A stretch of 64,000 nucleotides of DNA from Branchiostoma floridae (lineage: Eukaryota; Chordata; Leptocardii; Amphioxiformes; Branchiostomatidae), in contig NC_049997.1 of NCBI RefSeq assembly GCF_000003815.2, positions 12,896,261 to 12,960,260 of the forward strand, written 5' to 3'. Positions 11,607 to 21,073 of this stretch are shown piece after piece (position 1 is the first letter of the stretch; every line of letters begins with the position of its first letter). The notes beneath the pieces were generated by a model. The model was not told the DNA's origin. It ran no database searches and worked only from the letters and a program-made list of their open reading frames with translations. The translations under genes were made by a program, and so were the position numbers.

Positions 11607-14600
11607 GTAGAGGGGTGAGTGGGAGAGAGAGATAGATAGATAAGAGAGAGAGAGAGAGAGATGTATAGTCTTATATCAAATTCACATATAAGTAGTAAGG
11701 TACCCTGGGTACAGTCAGTTTCATCGTGTATGCCATATATCGTGATGTCAACATCTCCATTGCACACGTCATCAATTGGTATGCATCCGGTTTGGCGGAA
11801 TGGCATTCTGTAAGTCCGTTCCTCGGTCTCGTGGTTGTACCCGTACATATCAATGACAGCAATTCCATACTCTCCACAGTAACCTTAAAAAACAGAGACA
11901 AGCATTCAATGTGCTTAACCCTATCTAGACACAGAATTGTTGCCAACAATATTTTAGGAAAAGTCACCAAGTTTTGTAGTCCTAGCACACGTCGTTTTCG
12001 GCAGTTATACGACGTCAAATCGGTGCGGGAACTTTTATCCTCCCCCCGGTCTTGATAGGGTTAAAATTCGGGTAATGCGAAAGCAAAATAGACACATTAC
12101 CGCTAGGAGATGTTTCCTTTGCAAAGTTTCCATTTACTTGTCAGCTTTTCAGACCATAACGCTAACATCGTTCAAATATTGAAGTTTAGATACCTGTTAG
12201 AGAAGACTTGTAGGTTTTGATACGGGCAATCTGACTCTTAAGTATAGTACTCACTCACTCACTCACGGCCCATAACCACAGTATAGTACAGTGCTTTTAA
12301 CCCTCAAGCACTCGTCCTTTTTTGCGACTTAAATTTACGAGTGGGGTCCAAACGGACCGCAAAATCTTTTGTTCAATTCCAATTCTTATCGGTGATCATT
12401 GTACATACATTGCTTTGTCAATGTAAGAGGAATATTTTGAGATGTTAAGGTGTTGCTAATTCCAGCTTATCATCATAATTTATGCAAAAGATCAGAAGGA
12501 CCAGTTTTGCACTAAACCTATTCTGACCAGAGAGGGAATTTCTAGGCCCTCAGCAACGTTTATGGCGTATAACTCATGAACGGTTAGAGCTAAAGCTACG
12601 AAACTTGGTAATTTATCACAAAATATTATTAGCAAAAATGTATAGTTAGTAAAGTAAGTTTATCATTTTTTCGGGTTGCCACGGCAACGGAATTCTGACA
12701 GGCATATTTGTGCCAAAATTTGCCAATTTCAATTTAAACAAAGTTTTCTTGGTTTTTGTCGTCGGCAATAATATAACTTACGACTTGAGTGTGTCGCCAC
12801 CATATCTTGTAAGTATATATTTGCAATACAAAAAGGAATTTGGGGAAGTTCTTTTTACACAACCAGCAAGCACTTACATTGCTTACGTTTCGATCTCTCT
12901 CAGAAACCTTCGTCAGAGCTTCTAACTGGCGTTCTGCTTCTCACCGCCAGGACGAGGGGGATACAAGCCTAGCCACGTTTTGGATTGTTTTCTCACCGCA
13001 AAAGCGCCACCTACGTCGGCTGCATATGGCGGTGAGAAGCAGAACTCCAGGATCCTCCAGTTAGAAGCTCTGACGAAGGTGTCTGAGAGACATCGAAATG
13101 TAAGCAATGTGAGTGCTTGCTGGTTGTGTAATAAGATTCTTGCATCTCCTATATTCTACCAACCTGATGAAACTGTTTTCGGAAATATAAAAAAGTTAAC
13201 CATTACCGCAACCGATCTCATCCGAGAAGTCCCTGCAGTCCACGTAACCGTCGCATCTCTCCTGCCGACTGATGCACTTCGCAAAAGGAGGAAGTGCTGA
13301 TCTACAGGGCCAGTACCCGATAGACTCGCACAGAGCATCTCGTATTTGTGGTGAGAAAAGGATATCATAAACCGACGGTGACGAGGAAAATCAATGCTTA
13401 TCATCTGGCATAAATTGTACTTTGATACCCTAACAGGTGCCATTGTCTTTGGAATGGACTCCAATTGTTCTTCTTATGTGATTTCGATCATAATCTTCCA
13501 TTAGAACTGCAAGCACGGTTATTGTGATGTGTATTGTATTGTTCATACGCGTTCGACGGGATTTTTTTTTCTTTTCATTTGGTTAACAATCTTCTTGCGC
13601 TTCTTCTTGTCAGTTCTAGTCTTCATTCAACATCTTTTCTATGTTGATTGAAGCGTCCAAGCTTTGCACAATCTTTTGTCCTTAACCATTTTATAACCTT
13701 GTTCCCTTTATTAGTCGTTATCTGACCCGCCGTCTGCCCGAATAGTAATAGGGGAATTTGGCCAATTTAGGAATAAAAGTCTAGTAGGAGTCAATTGGCC
13801 TAGGAGTGAACTGTTCTGCCACGGGATAGACTGCAAAAGACTGACTGAAAACCTACACCAATTTATTTGTCCCTATTTGGCCAAATTCTTCTTCTTTTTT
13901 TTTAATCCAGCTTACACGTCTGCCTGGAGACCACGCCTTAAAGTATGCAGCAAAGTATAACAAGTAGAAACGTTAAGGTCATCTTACCACAGTTATCTTC
14001 ATCCGAGCCGTCCTCACAGTCAGAGATGCCGTCACACAGGAATTCTCCTTTGATACAACCAGGAACACCCCGGCACTTCCAGAAGGCCATGTCGCCGATT
14101 GAACCATGGAGGGAGCAGAATTCGCCTTTTTTGGAAAATGAATAGAGTGGAAATTGTGTCTTAGATTCTTAATTCACAATAAGATGTCATACATTGGTGA
14201 TCGATAATACATTATCTTACATTTGTGTCCAACATAAAAAGAAAAACTACAATGAAAATTAACATATCAGACATACGTTTTCTTAATCTATCTAATGCTA
14301 AATACTAAAAGATGAGCTATATACTAAAAGGTGCGAGATCCTAATATCCGTGTTTCATTAGAAATGTTCATATGTTCGGCTTGTGGTTATCAATTTATTT
14401 TTACATGAAAGAGTAATACTCTCGCAACCACACTAAACCCATCACTACAAGTAGTAGAAGCCGTTTAATAGCACACCGTATTTTCCCGCGCATTTCGTGC
14501 AATTATCCGAATGGTGCAACAAAGCGAAGTTATCCGGCTGAACCGTACCGCCATGGGATTTTGGAATTCCTTGCAATTAACAGAAGTGTGCGATTATGCA

Positions 14601-17493
14601 CTTAACTGGCTTCTACTGTACTAGCCATACAAGAGTAAACAAAAACTCTTACCACAGTTGACCTCGTCCGAACCGTCTGAACAGTCCATGTTGCCATCAC
14701 ACACTTTTGAGATCTTCACACAGCCCTTCAGATCACGACACTGGACAATGTCTCGCATAAGAAACGCGCCTCTATGTTTTCTTCTGATGCAGCTGTCTGC
14801 AAAAAATAAAGTACGCAACTCAAACGGACAAATATGGACAAAAAAACATACCAGAGGAGTTAGCTGCGCGAGGAGTATGGTTTGTGACCAGCTTACTCCT
14901 CTGGTATGCTATCTCCATGTACCTGTATTTATCCAATTCCTATTATTGTTACAGCGACCAGTGGGACCTGGTAGAGGCTAAGAATTCTATACGGACCTCA
15001 TAAGGACGTGAATACATACGCACGCGAGAACCCAGCCTTGTGCACGTGTATCAAACTATTAACCTAGAATGGTACCAACCGACAAACTATTTCCCGTTGC
15101 TAGCATCATAAGTCCACAAAGTGGCATATTCTGAGCTAGCAGACCATATACGTAAATGACCAGTAGACATCTAATGTATGGGAAATTCTGTGGGTCAAAC
15201 TCTTGTTTGGGGAATTATTCACAGTGCATTTTCCCAGGAGATAGTGTGGGTGGGAGATGGTTGAAATGTTCCTTAGTTGATCGCAAATTATGCCTGTCTG
15301 ATTTGTGTTGTTTTTCGTTATCAAAATCTAGGCGTAAATTTTTTCCCCTTTTCTGGAAGTGTAAAAGTGACTGAAAGCAATGTATAGACTGACGTATCTT
15401 TCCCCTCTCAACTTGACCACAGACAACGACATCTTACTTTAGTGAATGTATCATTCACATGACATTTTCTCGGGAGATGGTGTAGAACTGAACAATACAC
15501 TACCAAAAATGTTTTTCTTGTGTATCTTGTTTTTCTTCCTCACAGAGAATTTATCTTCCAGAAAGAAAATTATTCTGTCCCCAAGAAATCTTAGAAAAAC
15601 GTGATTTTCCATGGGGCAAGCAAATTTTTGCATCAAGAGCCAAAATTCTTGTATTTCTTAAGTGTTATAAAAAAGCAATTATTTCTAGAATTTTTTCTTG
15701 TATCATAAGAAAAAAAACAAGAAGATTTTGCTGAAAGTTCCAGAAAATTCTTAGCGGTGAGAAAAATTTTATTCACCAAAGAAGAATCGCGTGAGAATTT
15801 TGATTTTGTGGTAGTTTCTTGTTTTGCTTAGTTGCATTCTACATTTTCTTCTTGCAAGAATATTTTTCTTCATATAAGAATTGTCCATGGGGTAAGCAAA
15901 ACAAGCAAAATCATTCTTGGCAGTGTACCTGGACAGTCCCGCTCGTCCTCCTTGTCTTCCCTGCAGTTCCATTCCCCGTCGCACACGCGGCTTGGGCTGT
16001 AGCAGCCTGCACCTCCGTAACACACCCGTCTGTGCTTTTCTGGGCAGCCAGCCAACCCTAGAAACCAAAATGGGATTTTTTCAAACGGCATTTCCTTAAC
16101 CAAATACTTGGAATGGATAATCAAAAGTTATAACATTGCGACAGGATAGTGACCGTATCTCGTCTGAAAAGAATAGGGGTGGGGACCAGTACGGTGTACC
16201 GGTACAAAAACCTTTTTTCTTTAATGGACCAGTCCGGGAAAAAACTGAAAAAATTTGTGGAACAGATTTTGGACCAATTAAAAATGATCTGATAATACCG
16301 GCAAGTGTTTTGTGGCTAATGAGTCCAAGAAAATAACCAGAGAGGTGTACACTTCATGGTCATTTTACCAAGTTTCTACAGTCTGTTGAAACTTGGTCTA
16401 AAACTGAAGCAATTAGGTGTTTTTTTAATGAGATAGGATTCTAAACCACCAGTTTTTTTTTTTTTTTTTTATTCAGACATATAGGACATAGAAAACAGAC
16501 ATAGTGGTGGCGCACTCAAGTTGGGAACTTATATTCACGCCACCACTATACATATATACAAAGACATAGACATAACTGAACTAAGCGAAATACAAAATTA
16601 AGAAAGATATAAATAATACTAACATCAAGTAAAAATTAAATGATGTGTAACAAAAGTTGGTATGAGCGCATGCCGGATCCCCTACCCCAGTAACAAAAGA
16701 TCAGATTTGCAGAGAACTAAAAAGTATAAATCAGGATATAAAACGTTTAGATATTGTAATAAAGTTTTGGGTTAAAATAAGAATTTTGGAATTTAAGGAA
16801 TATGAGAAAGAATGACTTCCATTAAGTAATAAAGGAATATGCATATTTTCGGAATGTGTAAATAACTTAAATGACTGTCCTAAAAGCCGAGAAAGTTTGG
16901 CGAGGAGAAGTAACCTTTGGTTGACGTAGTTGACGTAGAGTGCTCCACCTAACAGAATCCTTTGTAGCGAAATGGACCATTGTTTTGAGTATCGCCCATT
17001 CACAAATTTTTACATATATTTAGGTCCAGGTTCAGGTCCGGACCTTCACCCTCTGGACCTGGACCGTACCTGGTGTATCGCCTTATCACACCCTCTTTGA
17101 AACGCTGCTCTGCGGTGGTAAAATAACTGCAGCCGGCTCACACTAGAAAGGTGCATCTGCATACGATCTTGAAAATCTTCAGAATCCTTGTCACACAATC
17201 TCAAGACACATTCCTTGACCACACAGCACAGGTTATATCTGGCTTCCCCTCTAATAAGGCTTTCTACCCAACATTCAACAGTTTTATCCGTACTACTGTA
17301 TCCGAGGGGTCGCGGATAAATACGGTGTACCTTAATCATATTAAAAAAAGTTACGAGGACTTCGTACAGCAGAGTCGTTCGTCTGTGTCGTCATCGTTTC
17401 CACAGTCCACAATGCCATCACACACACTGCATTCTGGGATACATTTGCCACTGTAAGGGCAGATGATCTCGTCCTCTGCACATAGACGTTTTT
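7135..17493 (-). CDS. Multi-LDLa protein, 11 exons seen, ends not found
   Basis: Eleven separate minus-strand exons each encode one LDL-receptor class A module: six cysteines with the C-terminal acidic signature, for example CDGxxDCxDGSDExxC. Every exon starts after an AG, ends before a GT, is flanked by phase-1 introns and has a length divisible by three (117-198 bp), so they join in any order without frame change. Together they encode 536 residues. LDLa modules bind Ca2+ through the acidic cluster and usually bind ligands in secreted or membrane proteins. I see no signal peptide, transmembrane or terminal exon: the 5' end should lie in 17.5-20.6 kb or be lost in repeats, and the 3' end below 7.1 kb. 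It is placed downstream of copy A in the same orientation. It could be one gene or two adjacent ones. Confidence 0.75.
7394..7603. mobile_element. TTAA-flanked MITE, GGTGGTATCTCAC family
   Basis: Flanked by TTAA at 7390-7393 and 7604-7607. Inverted ends begin AGGTGGTATCTCACTGCAG and, on the complement, AGATGCTGTCTTACTGCA, each followed by TTGCGTCAC. The interior word TTTCTTACGTTTTGTGTATT recurs, with variation, in the copies at 32929-33180, 42300-42490, 49250-49440 and 57357-57618. Noncoding. Confidence 0.75.
7811..8008 (-). CDS. LDLa-like exon 10 of array, with N-terminal extension
   Basis: Reads [18 protein letters not shown], then [20 protein letters not shown] and WEDEQDC. Longest exon of the set (198 bp), with about 30 extra residues before the core module. 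Acceptor AACAG, donor GTGACT, phase 1-1. Confidence 0.8.
8312..8455 (-). CDS. LDLa exon 9 of array
   Basis: Reads [20 protein letters not shown], then [10 protein letters not shown] and PQDEMGC. Acceptor TTGCAG, donor GTGAAT; 144 bp, phase 1-1. Confidence 0.88.
8712..8905 (+). mobile_element. Partial TTAA-type MITE (48.3 kb subfamily)
   Basis: Contains TTTCCAAACGGCTTGGTGTA and GATCACCAAATTTGTAGGGG, matching the 5' part of the element at 48313-49245. The right end is missing, so this is a truncated copy in an LDLa intron. Confidence 0.5.
9033..9200 (-). CDS. LDLa exon 8 of array
   Basis: Contains [20 protein letters not shown] and [10 protein letters not shown]. Acceptor AAAACAG, donor GTACAC; 168 bp, phase 1-1. 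It has an insertion between the fourth and fifth cysteines compared with a standard module. Confidence 0.85.
9500..9665. mobile_element. Half copy of a foldback element
   Basis: Carries CACTCGAAACGTCCGGAAGT and AAATATCCGTTTTTT, then TTGTAGAGATTGAATT, the same right arm as the foldback inserted in the KLHL-like gene at 45836-46220. The left arm is absent. Confidence 0.6.
10145..10402 (-). other. Possible VWA-like fragment in LDLa gene
   Basis: A minus-strand frame contains [15 protein letters not shown] followed by an amphipathic stretch ([13 protein letters not shown]), reminiscent of the first beta strand, DxSxS region and helix of a von Willebrand A domain. The third motif position is not conserved, and no phase-1 splice pair fits, unlike all neighbours. 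It may be a decayed exon or chance. Confidence 0.25.
10704..10835 (-). CDS. LDLa exon 7 of array
   Basis: Reads [20 protein letters not shown], then [20 protein letters not shown] and NC. Acceptor CTTGCAG, donor GTTAGT; 132 bp, phase 1-1. A plus-strand retrotransposon fragment lies just upstream of the acceptor. Confidence 0.9.
10870..11195 (+). mobile_element. Non-LTR retrotransposon 3' fragment
   Basis: Plus-strand frame contains [20 protein letters not shown] then [10 protein letters not shown], the conserved C-terminal tail found after the reverse transcriptase of many CR1/L2-type LINEs. No RT core is present: a 5'-truncated dead copy in the intron just upstream of LDLa exon 7. Confidence 0.7.
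11528..11663. repeat. Compound (TA)n(GA)n microsatellite
   Basis: About 20 TA units, then two GA-rich blocks, lying in the 3' intron of the divergent LDLa exon 6. Confidence 0.95.
11704..11883 (-). CDS. LDLa-like exon 6 of array, divergent
   Basis: Starts [19 protein letters not shown] and ends [12 protein letters not shown] then HDETDC. A longer, divergent module with fewer canonical spacings, but with the acidic HDETDC end. Acceptor TTTTTTAAG, donor GTACCT; 180 bp, phase 1-1. A TA/GA microsatellite begins about 40 bp into its 3' intron. Confidence 0.75.
11919..12060. mobile_element. Short TTAA MITE, internally deleted
   Basis: 142 bp between TTAA at 11915-11918 and 12061-12064. Ends CCCTATCTAGAC and GGTCTTGATAGGG are inverted. 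The interior matches only the 3' part (TTGTTGCCAACAATATTTTA) of the 0.95 kb elements at 34980 and 38603: a deletion derivative of the same family. Confidence 0.8.
12301..12790 (+). mobile_element. 5' part of a CCCTCAA TTAA MITE
   Basis: Preceded by TTAA at 12297-12300; begins CCCTCAAGCACTCG, similar to the element at 17839. Contains GTTGCCACGGCAAC (one base off the RFX palindrome) at 12675-12688. The right terminus is absent; a foldback repeat starts about 60 bp further on. Confidence 0.65.
12855..13135. mobile_element. Foldback repeat
   Basis: Two arms in opposite orientation: GCTTACGTTTCGATCTCTCT near 12879, and AGAGACATCGAAATGTAAGC near 13085, each followed inward by a CTTCGTCAGAGCTTCTAACT-type segment. 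An inner inverted pair (TTCTCACCGCCA / GGCGGTGAGAA) is also present. Noncoding and able to form a long hairpin. Confidence 0.75.
13207..13338 (-). CDS. LDLa exon 5 of array
   Basis: Reads [11 protein letters not shown], then [15 protein letters not shown] and RDFSDEIGC, a full LDLa module. Acceptor ACGAG with a weak pyrimidine tract, donor GTAATG; 132 bp, phase 1-1. Immediately 5' on the plus strand lies a foldback repeat (12855-13135). Confidence 0.85.
13988..14125 (-). CDS. LDLa exon 4 of array
   Basis: Short exon reading [10 protein letters not shown], then [20 protein letters not shown] and [10 protein letters not shown]. Acceptor AAAAAAG, donor GTAAGAT; 138 bp, phase 1-1. Confidence 0.9.
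14653..14796 (-). CDS. LDLa exon 3 of array
   Basis: Contains [20 protein letters not shown] followed by SDGSDEVNC, a textbook LDLa C-terminus. Acceptor TTTTTTGCAG, donor GTAAGAG; 144 bp, phase 1-1. Confidence 0.9.
15929..16057 (-). CDS. LDLa exon 2 of array
   Basis: Reads [16 protein letters not shown] then [17 protein letters not shown]. Acceptor TTTCTAG, donor GTACAC; 129 bp, phase 1-1. The acidic calcium-site residues are present. Confidence 0.85.
16160..17080. mobile_element. GGTACC-type interspersed repeat
   Basis: Left part contains GGTGTACCGGTACAAAAACC; right part contains GGTCCAGGTTCAGGTCCGGA and GGACCTGGACCGTACC, an inverted counterpart. Related pieces lie at 22340-22440, 38330-38598 and 52098-52630. 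The interior has a poly-T run at 16451-16470 that may be the tail of a nested minus-strand retroposon. Confidence 0.5.
17368..17493 (-). CDS. LDLa exon 1 of array
   Basis: Reads [19 protein letters not shown] then [18 protein letters not shown], a complete LDLa module. Acceptor CATCAG, donor GTACGA; 126 bp, phase 1 at both ends. Most 5' of the recognised exons. Confidence 0.85.
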
Positions 17494-17565
17494 CTGATGA
17501 CAGAAATAAGTTACTTTAGATCAGTTAAAAAGATATCATCAATACAATATAACAACAGAGGATAA

Positions 17566-19749
17566 ACTAGAGTTCCACGAACACATACCTTTGCCAAATA
17601 AACCAGTTTTGTTATGTAGAATGATGTCTGTAGACAAATGCGTTACTCATTTCATTTTCTTTAAAATTATATGCTTGGAGTTTGGTTATAAAATTTCGGC
17701 ATTGATTATGCAAATTAGATCCTAAGTTTCAATTAATTAATATAAAATTGTATCGAGCATTACTTAAGCTATCAGCATACCAAAAATCATGATGATCCTT
17801 TGATCCAATCTTGACTTATTCTCTTTCAAAGTCTTTAACCCTCAAACCACCGTAGCTTTTTTGTGACGTAGATTACCGTATGGGGTCAAAACTGACCCCA
17901 AAACGTTTTGTACAAATACAGTTTTTTGTGTGACTCTTTTTGTGATTTGTGTATATGTATAGTTTCATTAATCTACGTGGGATGATTTGACATGATTAGG
18001 TGAGAATATGTCTAGCTTATTATCATAATTTATGCAAAAGATCATGAGGACCACATTTTGCACCAACGCTATACAGACCGGGAAGGAGGTTTTTGATGCC
18101 TGTACCAACTTCAATGCCGTATAGCGCCTGAATGGCTTATGCTAGGGCCACCAAACTTGGTAACTTTTTAAAAAAAGTTGATAGCAAACATTTTCAGTGA
18201 ACAAAGTATGTTCATCATTTTTCATGTTGCCATGGCAACGGAATTTTGACATACATATTTATTACGAAATTTTCTAATTTTGTATTAAACATTTAAGTTT
18301 TAAGGTTTTCTTGGCAAATAACAGTTGTTTATCACATCTTATGAAATTCAACGTTAATTTCATGACTCAATATTCATAATTTATGCTAATTTGATGATGT
18401 CATTAGTCAAAATCCAAGATGGCGGCCGATATTACCTAGATGACGTCATAATGTCGTCATATAACATGACAATGGCATAAAAGTTAATACAATAATTTTG
18501 GCTTACATGTACATCATTCTCTGAAAATTTGGTGATCCTACGATAAGTAGTTTAGGTGTGGGTCGCAAAAGTTTGTTTAAAAAAATGCTGGGGTCAGTTT
18601 TGACCCCACTGGACCATGCATAAACTTTCTAAGATAACTTAATCAACAATAAGCCAATCTCGGTAAAAACTTAAGATAAGTTATAGGACATATATACAAA
18701 CAAACTCCTGGAAGGAAATTTGTTTTCGACCAGAAATGACATAATGGCACACATTGATATACGCCTGGGGTCAGTTTTGACCCCATACGGTGGTTTGAGG
18801 GTTAAATACGCCTCTTACTCTCTTTCCTCTTTCTCAGTTACATATGTGACAACTTTGATGAAAGTGCTAAATTAATGGAATGCAGTGGATTTATGAAATT
18901 TTCCTAATCAAGTATCGCATTATATAAGTCTTCACTTAGGCTATCTACATGCCAAAAATCATGACGATCCGTGAAGACGTTCATATTTTCTCATTAATTA
19001 TGCAAATGAGATCGTCATTTGCATGATGAATATATATTGGCATTTCTATCTTTCTCAGCTACATATGTGACAAGTCCTATCATGGAATGTAGTGAATTTA
19101 TCAAATATCCTCATTAATTATGCAAATTAGCTGTTTATTTACATATTTCGTATCTCATTATGTAGGTCTTCACTTACGCAACCTACATACCAAAAACATG
19201 ATGATCCGTCAACATGTTCATATTTTTTCATCAATTATGCCAATGAGGTTACATTTGCATAATTGATATTTATCGACATTTCTCTCTTTCCCAGCTACAT
19301 GTGTGACAAGTTTGAAAGTCCTATCATGGAATGCAGTGGATTAATAAATTTCCTCATTGATTATGCAAATTAGCTGTTGATTTGCATAATAAGTATCCTA
19401 TTATGTAAGTCATCACTCATTCTATCTACATATCAAAAATCATGATGATCCGTCAACACGTTGTAGAGTTATTCTCGTCCAAAGTTTGACAGGAAATCGG
19501 CGCCTGCAGTTCCAAAAAAAGCCGCTAGGGGGCCCAAACTCACAGCACTTACTCTCTTACTCAAAAATCATGACCACAGCATGTCCAGCAGACGAGATAT
19601 AAAAAAAATTGAGTTTCCGCTGCAGTACCTTAGCAAGATACTAAATATCATCAGGATCCATCCAAGGCTTCTCAAGTTATGCTGTTGACACACAGACACA
19701 CACACACAAACACGCCCAAAACATAACCTTAGCCATTCTGGCAAAGGTA
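17566..19749. mobile_element. CTAG...GGCAAAGGTA interspersed repeat, interrupted
   Basis: Begins ACTAGAGTTCCACGAACAC and ends ATTCTGGCAAAGGTA, like the copy at 26728-28057. Inside are several diverged internal units carrying TTAATTATGCAAATTAGCTG. It is split by a 963 bp TTAA element at 17839-18801. Noncoding; class uncertain (the near absence of a target duplication in the sister copy is Helitron-like). Confidence 0.65.
17839..18801. mobile_element. TTAA-flanked 963 bp MITE, piggyBac-like ends
   Basis: TTAA at 17835-17838 and 18802-18805. Inverted ends CCCTCAAACCACCGTA / TACGGTGGTTTGAGGG. The related repeat at about 27000 has the uninterrupted sequence TCTTTAAATACACC, a natural empty site that proves insertion at TTAA. 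Next to the ends lie inverted GGGGTCAAAACTGACCCC-type words. No transposase. CCCT ends with TTAA duplication are typical of piggyBac; Kolobok also uses TTAA. Confidence 0.88.
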
Positions 19750-20693
19750 CTCATAGCAAGTCGAAGCAAAGTCCAGATTTATGATTCTTCCTTTTTATGA
19801 AACGCGTTTTCACGCGTTGTGACTAGTTCAAGAAATTACTAATGCTGGCGAACAAAATAAAAAGGCCTAAATAATTATTTTTGACACATTGCACGACATA
19901 CTATAAAACGTTATATTTCATAGCAAGACAGGAAATTCAAGGCAGTAATCAGATTTCATCAGGTATGATTGAGACTTATTATGGTATGATACTTAAGATT
20001 ACGCAATAATTTTACGATGTAAAAACAACATAAAACAACATAAAACATGTTAAACGATGAAATCAAATGCTTAACTATTCTGGAAGCTCATCTGTGTTTG
20101 TAGTAATCATGGTATATACTAAACTAAACTTTCTTCCAACACAGAAGTAAACACAGATCAAATTCTTAACGACCCCTGTCGCCTTTTTCGGGGTCAATAC
20201 TGTCAATACTCATGCGAGTTTATGTTCTGAAGTGATTGGTCATCATGAAGAATGTACTAGTAACAGACTGCGTGTTCGTTGAAAATTTGATCTGTGTGTA
20301 CTTTTGTGTTGGACGAAACATTAGCTTTGTACTAATGGTATGCTAAGCTTTTAAGGAAAAATGTAGGTTGATTGTACAATGAATGCGGTGGGAAATGAAA
20401 CACATTTTATCAGTCAGTGTACCCACTATGAAACCGAAAGAAACACATTTGTTTTCAAACAGTTGTCACTGTTTCACCAAGCTTTTACCACCTAAGTGAT
20501 CACCAAAAGACTATATTTCTACTAAAAGCACAAATCCCACCATCATACAGAATGTGGGACAGTTCATTAACCACTGCCTTCAAAGAAGAAGTCAAACCCG
20601 ACAATAGTATCCATTGTATCACGTAGTTGATTAGACACTAGTTTTATGTATTACTCTATTTACTTCTCTTAGTTCTTGAGACTGTATATGCAA

Positions 20694-21073
20694 TTAGCCA
20701 TCGGGCATGATTCTGCAAATGAACGATTTATTGTTTAGATAAGACAACAGAGTAGTATTACCCCTTTGTACAGCGTAGCATCTCGAATGCCCATTCAAGC
20801 CCACTTGGCACACTGCATTCCCGACAGGCGTTGGAAGAACATTTGCAAACAGCCGGTTGTTAGAGTCTAAACCCCAGACGATTCCATCTCCCACAGCCAC
20901 CCGCTGCAGACTTGGTCCTGGTACATGCACCCATTCTTCACCAGGGGAGGTCTCATTCAGAAATGTCCCTGATCGGTGATACACGTCACCAGAAAGGTCC
21001 ACCGCCCAAACTCCTGCACGTCCAACTGATGTGGATGCGAAGCAGCCAGTGATTGGTTCCCAGTCGTACTTCG
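20694..21073 (-). CDS. Copy A exon 17: tectonin repeat 5 and stop
   Basis: Reads YDWEPITGCFASTSVGRAGV, then WAVDLSGDVYHRSG, WVHVPGPSLQRVAVGDGIVW, GLDSNNRLF and a C-terminal tail ending IMPDG followed by TAA at 20694-20696. It holds one full blade and part of another, so the ring may close across the ends. Acceptor TTCTTTAG, phase 1. No clear polyadenylation signal within the next 100 bases. Confidence 0.88.

Noticed and set aside
12922..13300. Frames over the foldback repeat on both strands
   Set aside because: Explained by inverted-repeat arms and the LDLa exon; no independent domain.
13945..14145. Plus-strand frame with SSEPSSQSE
   Set aside because: Antisense of the LDLa exon at 13988-14125.
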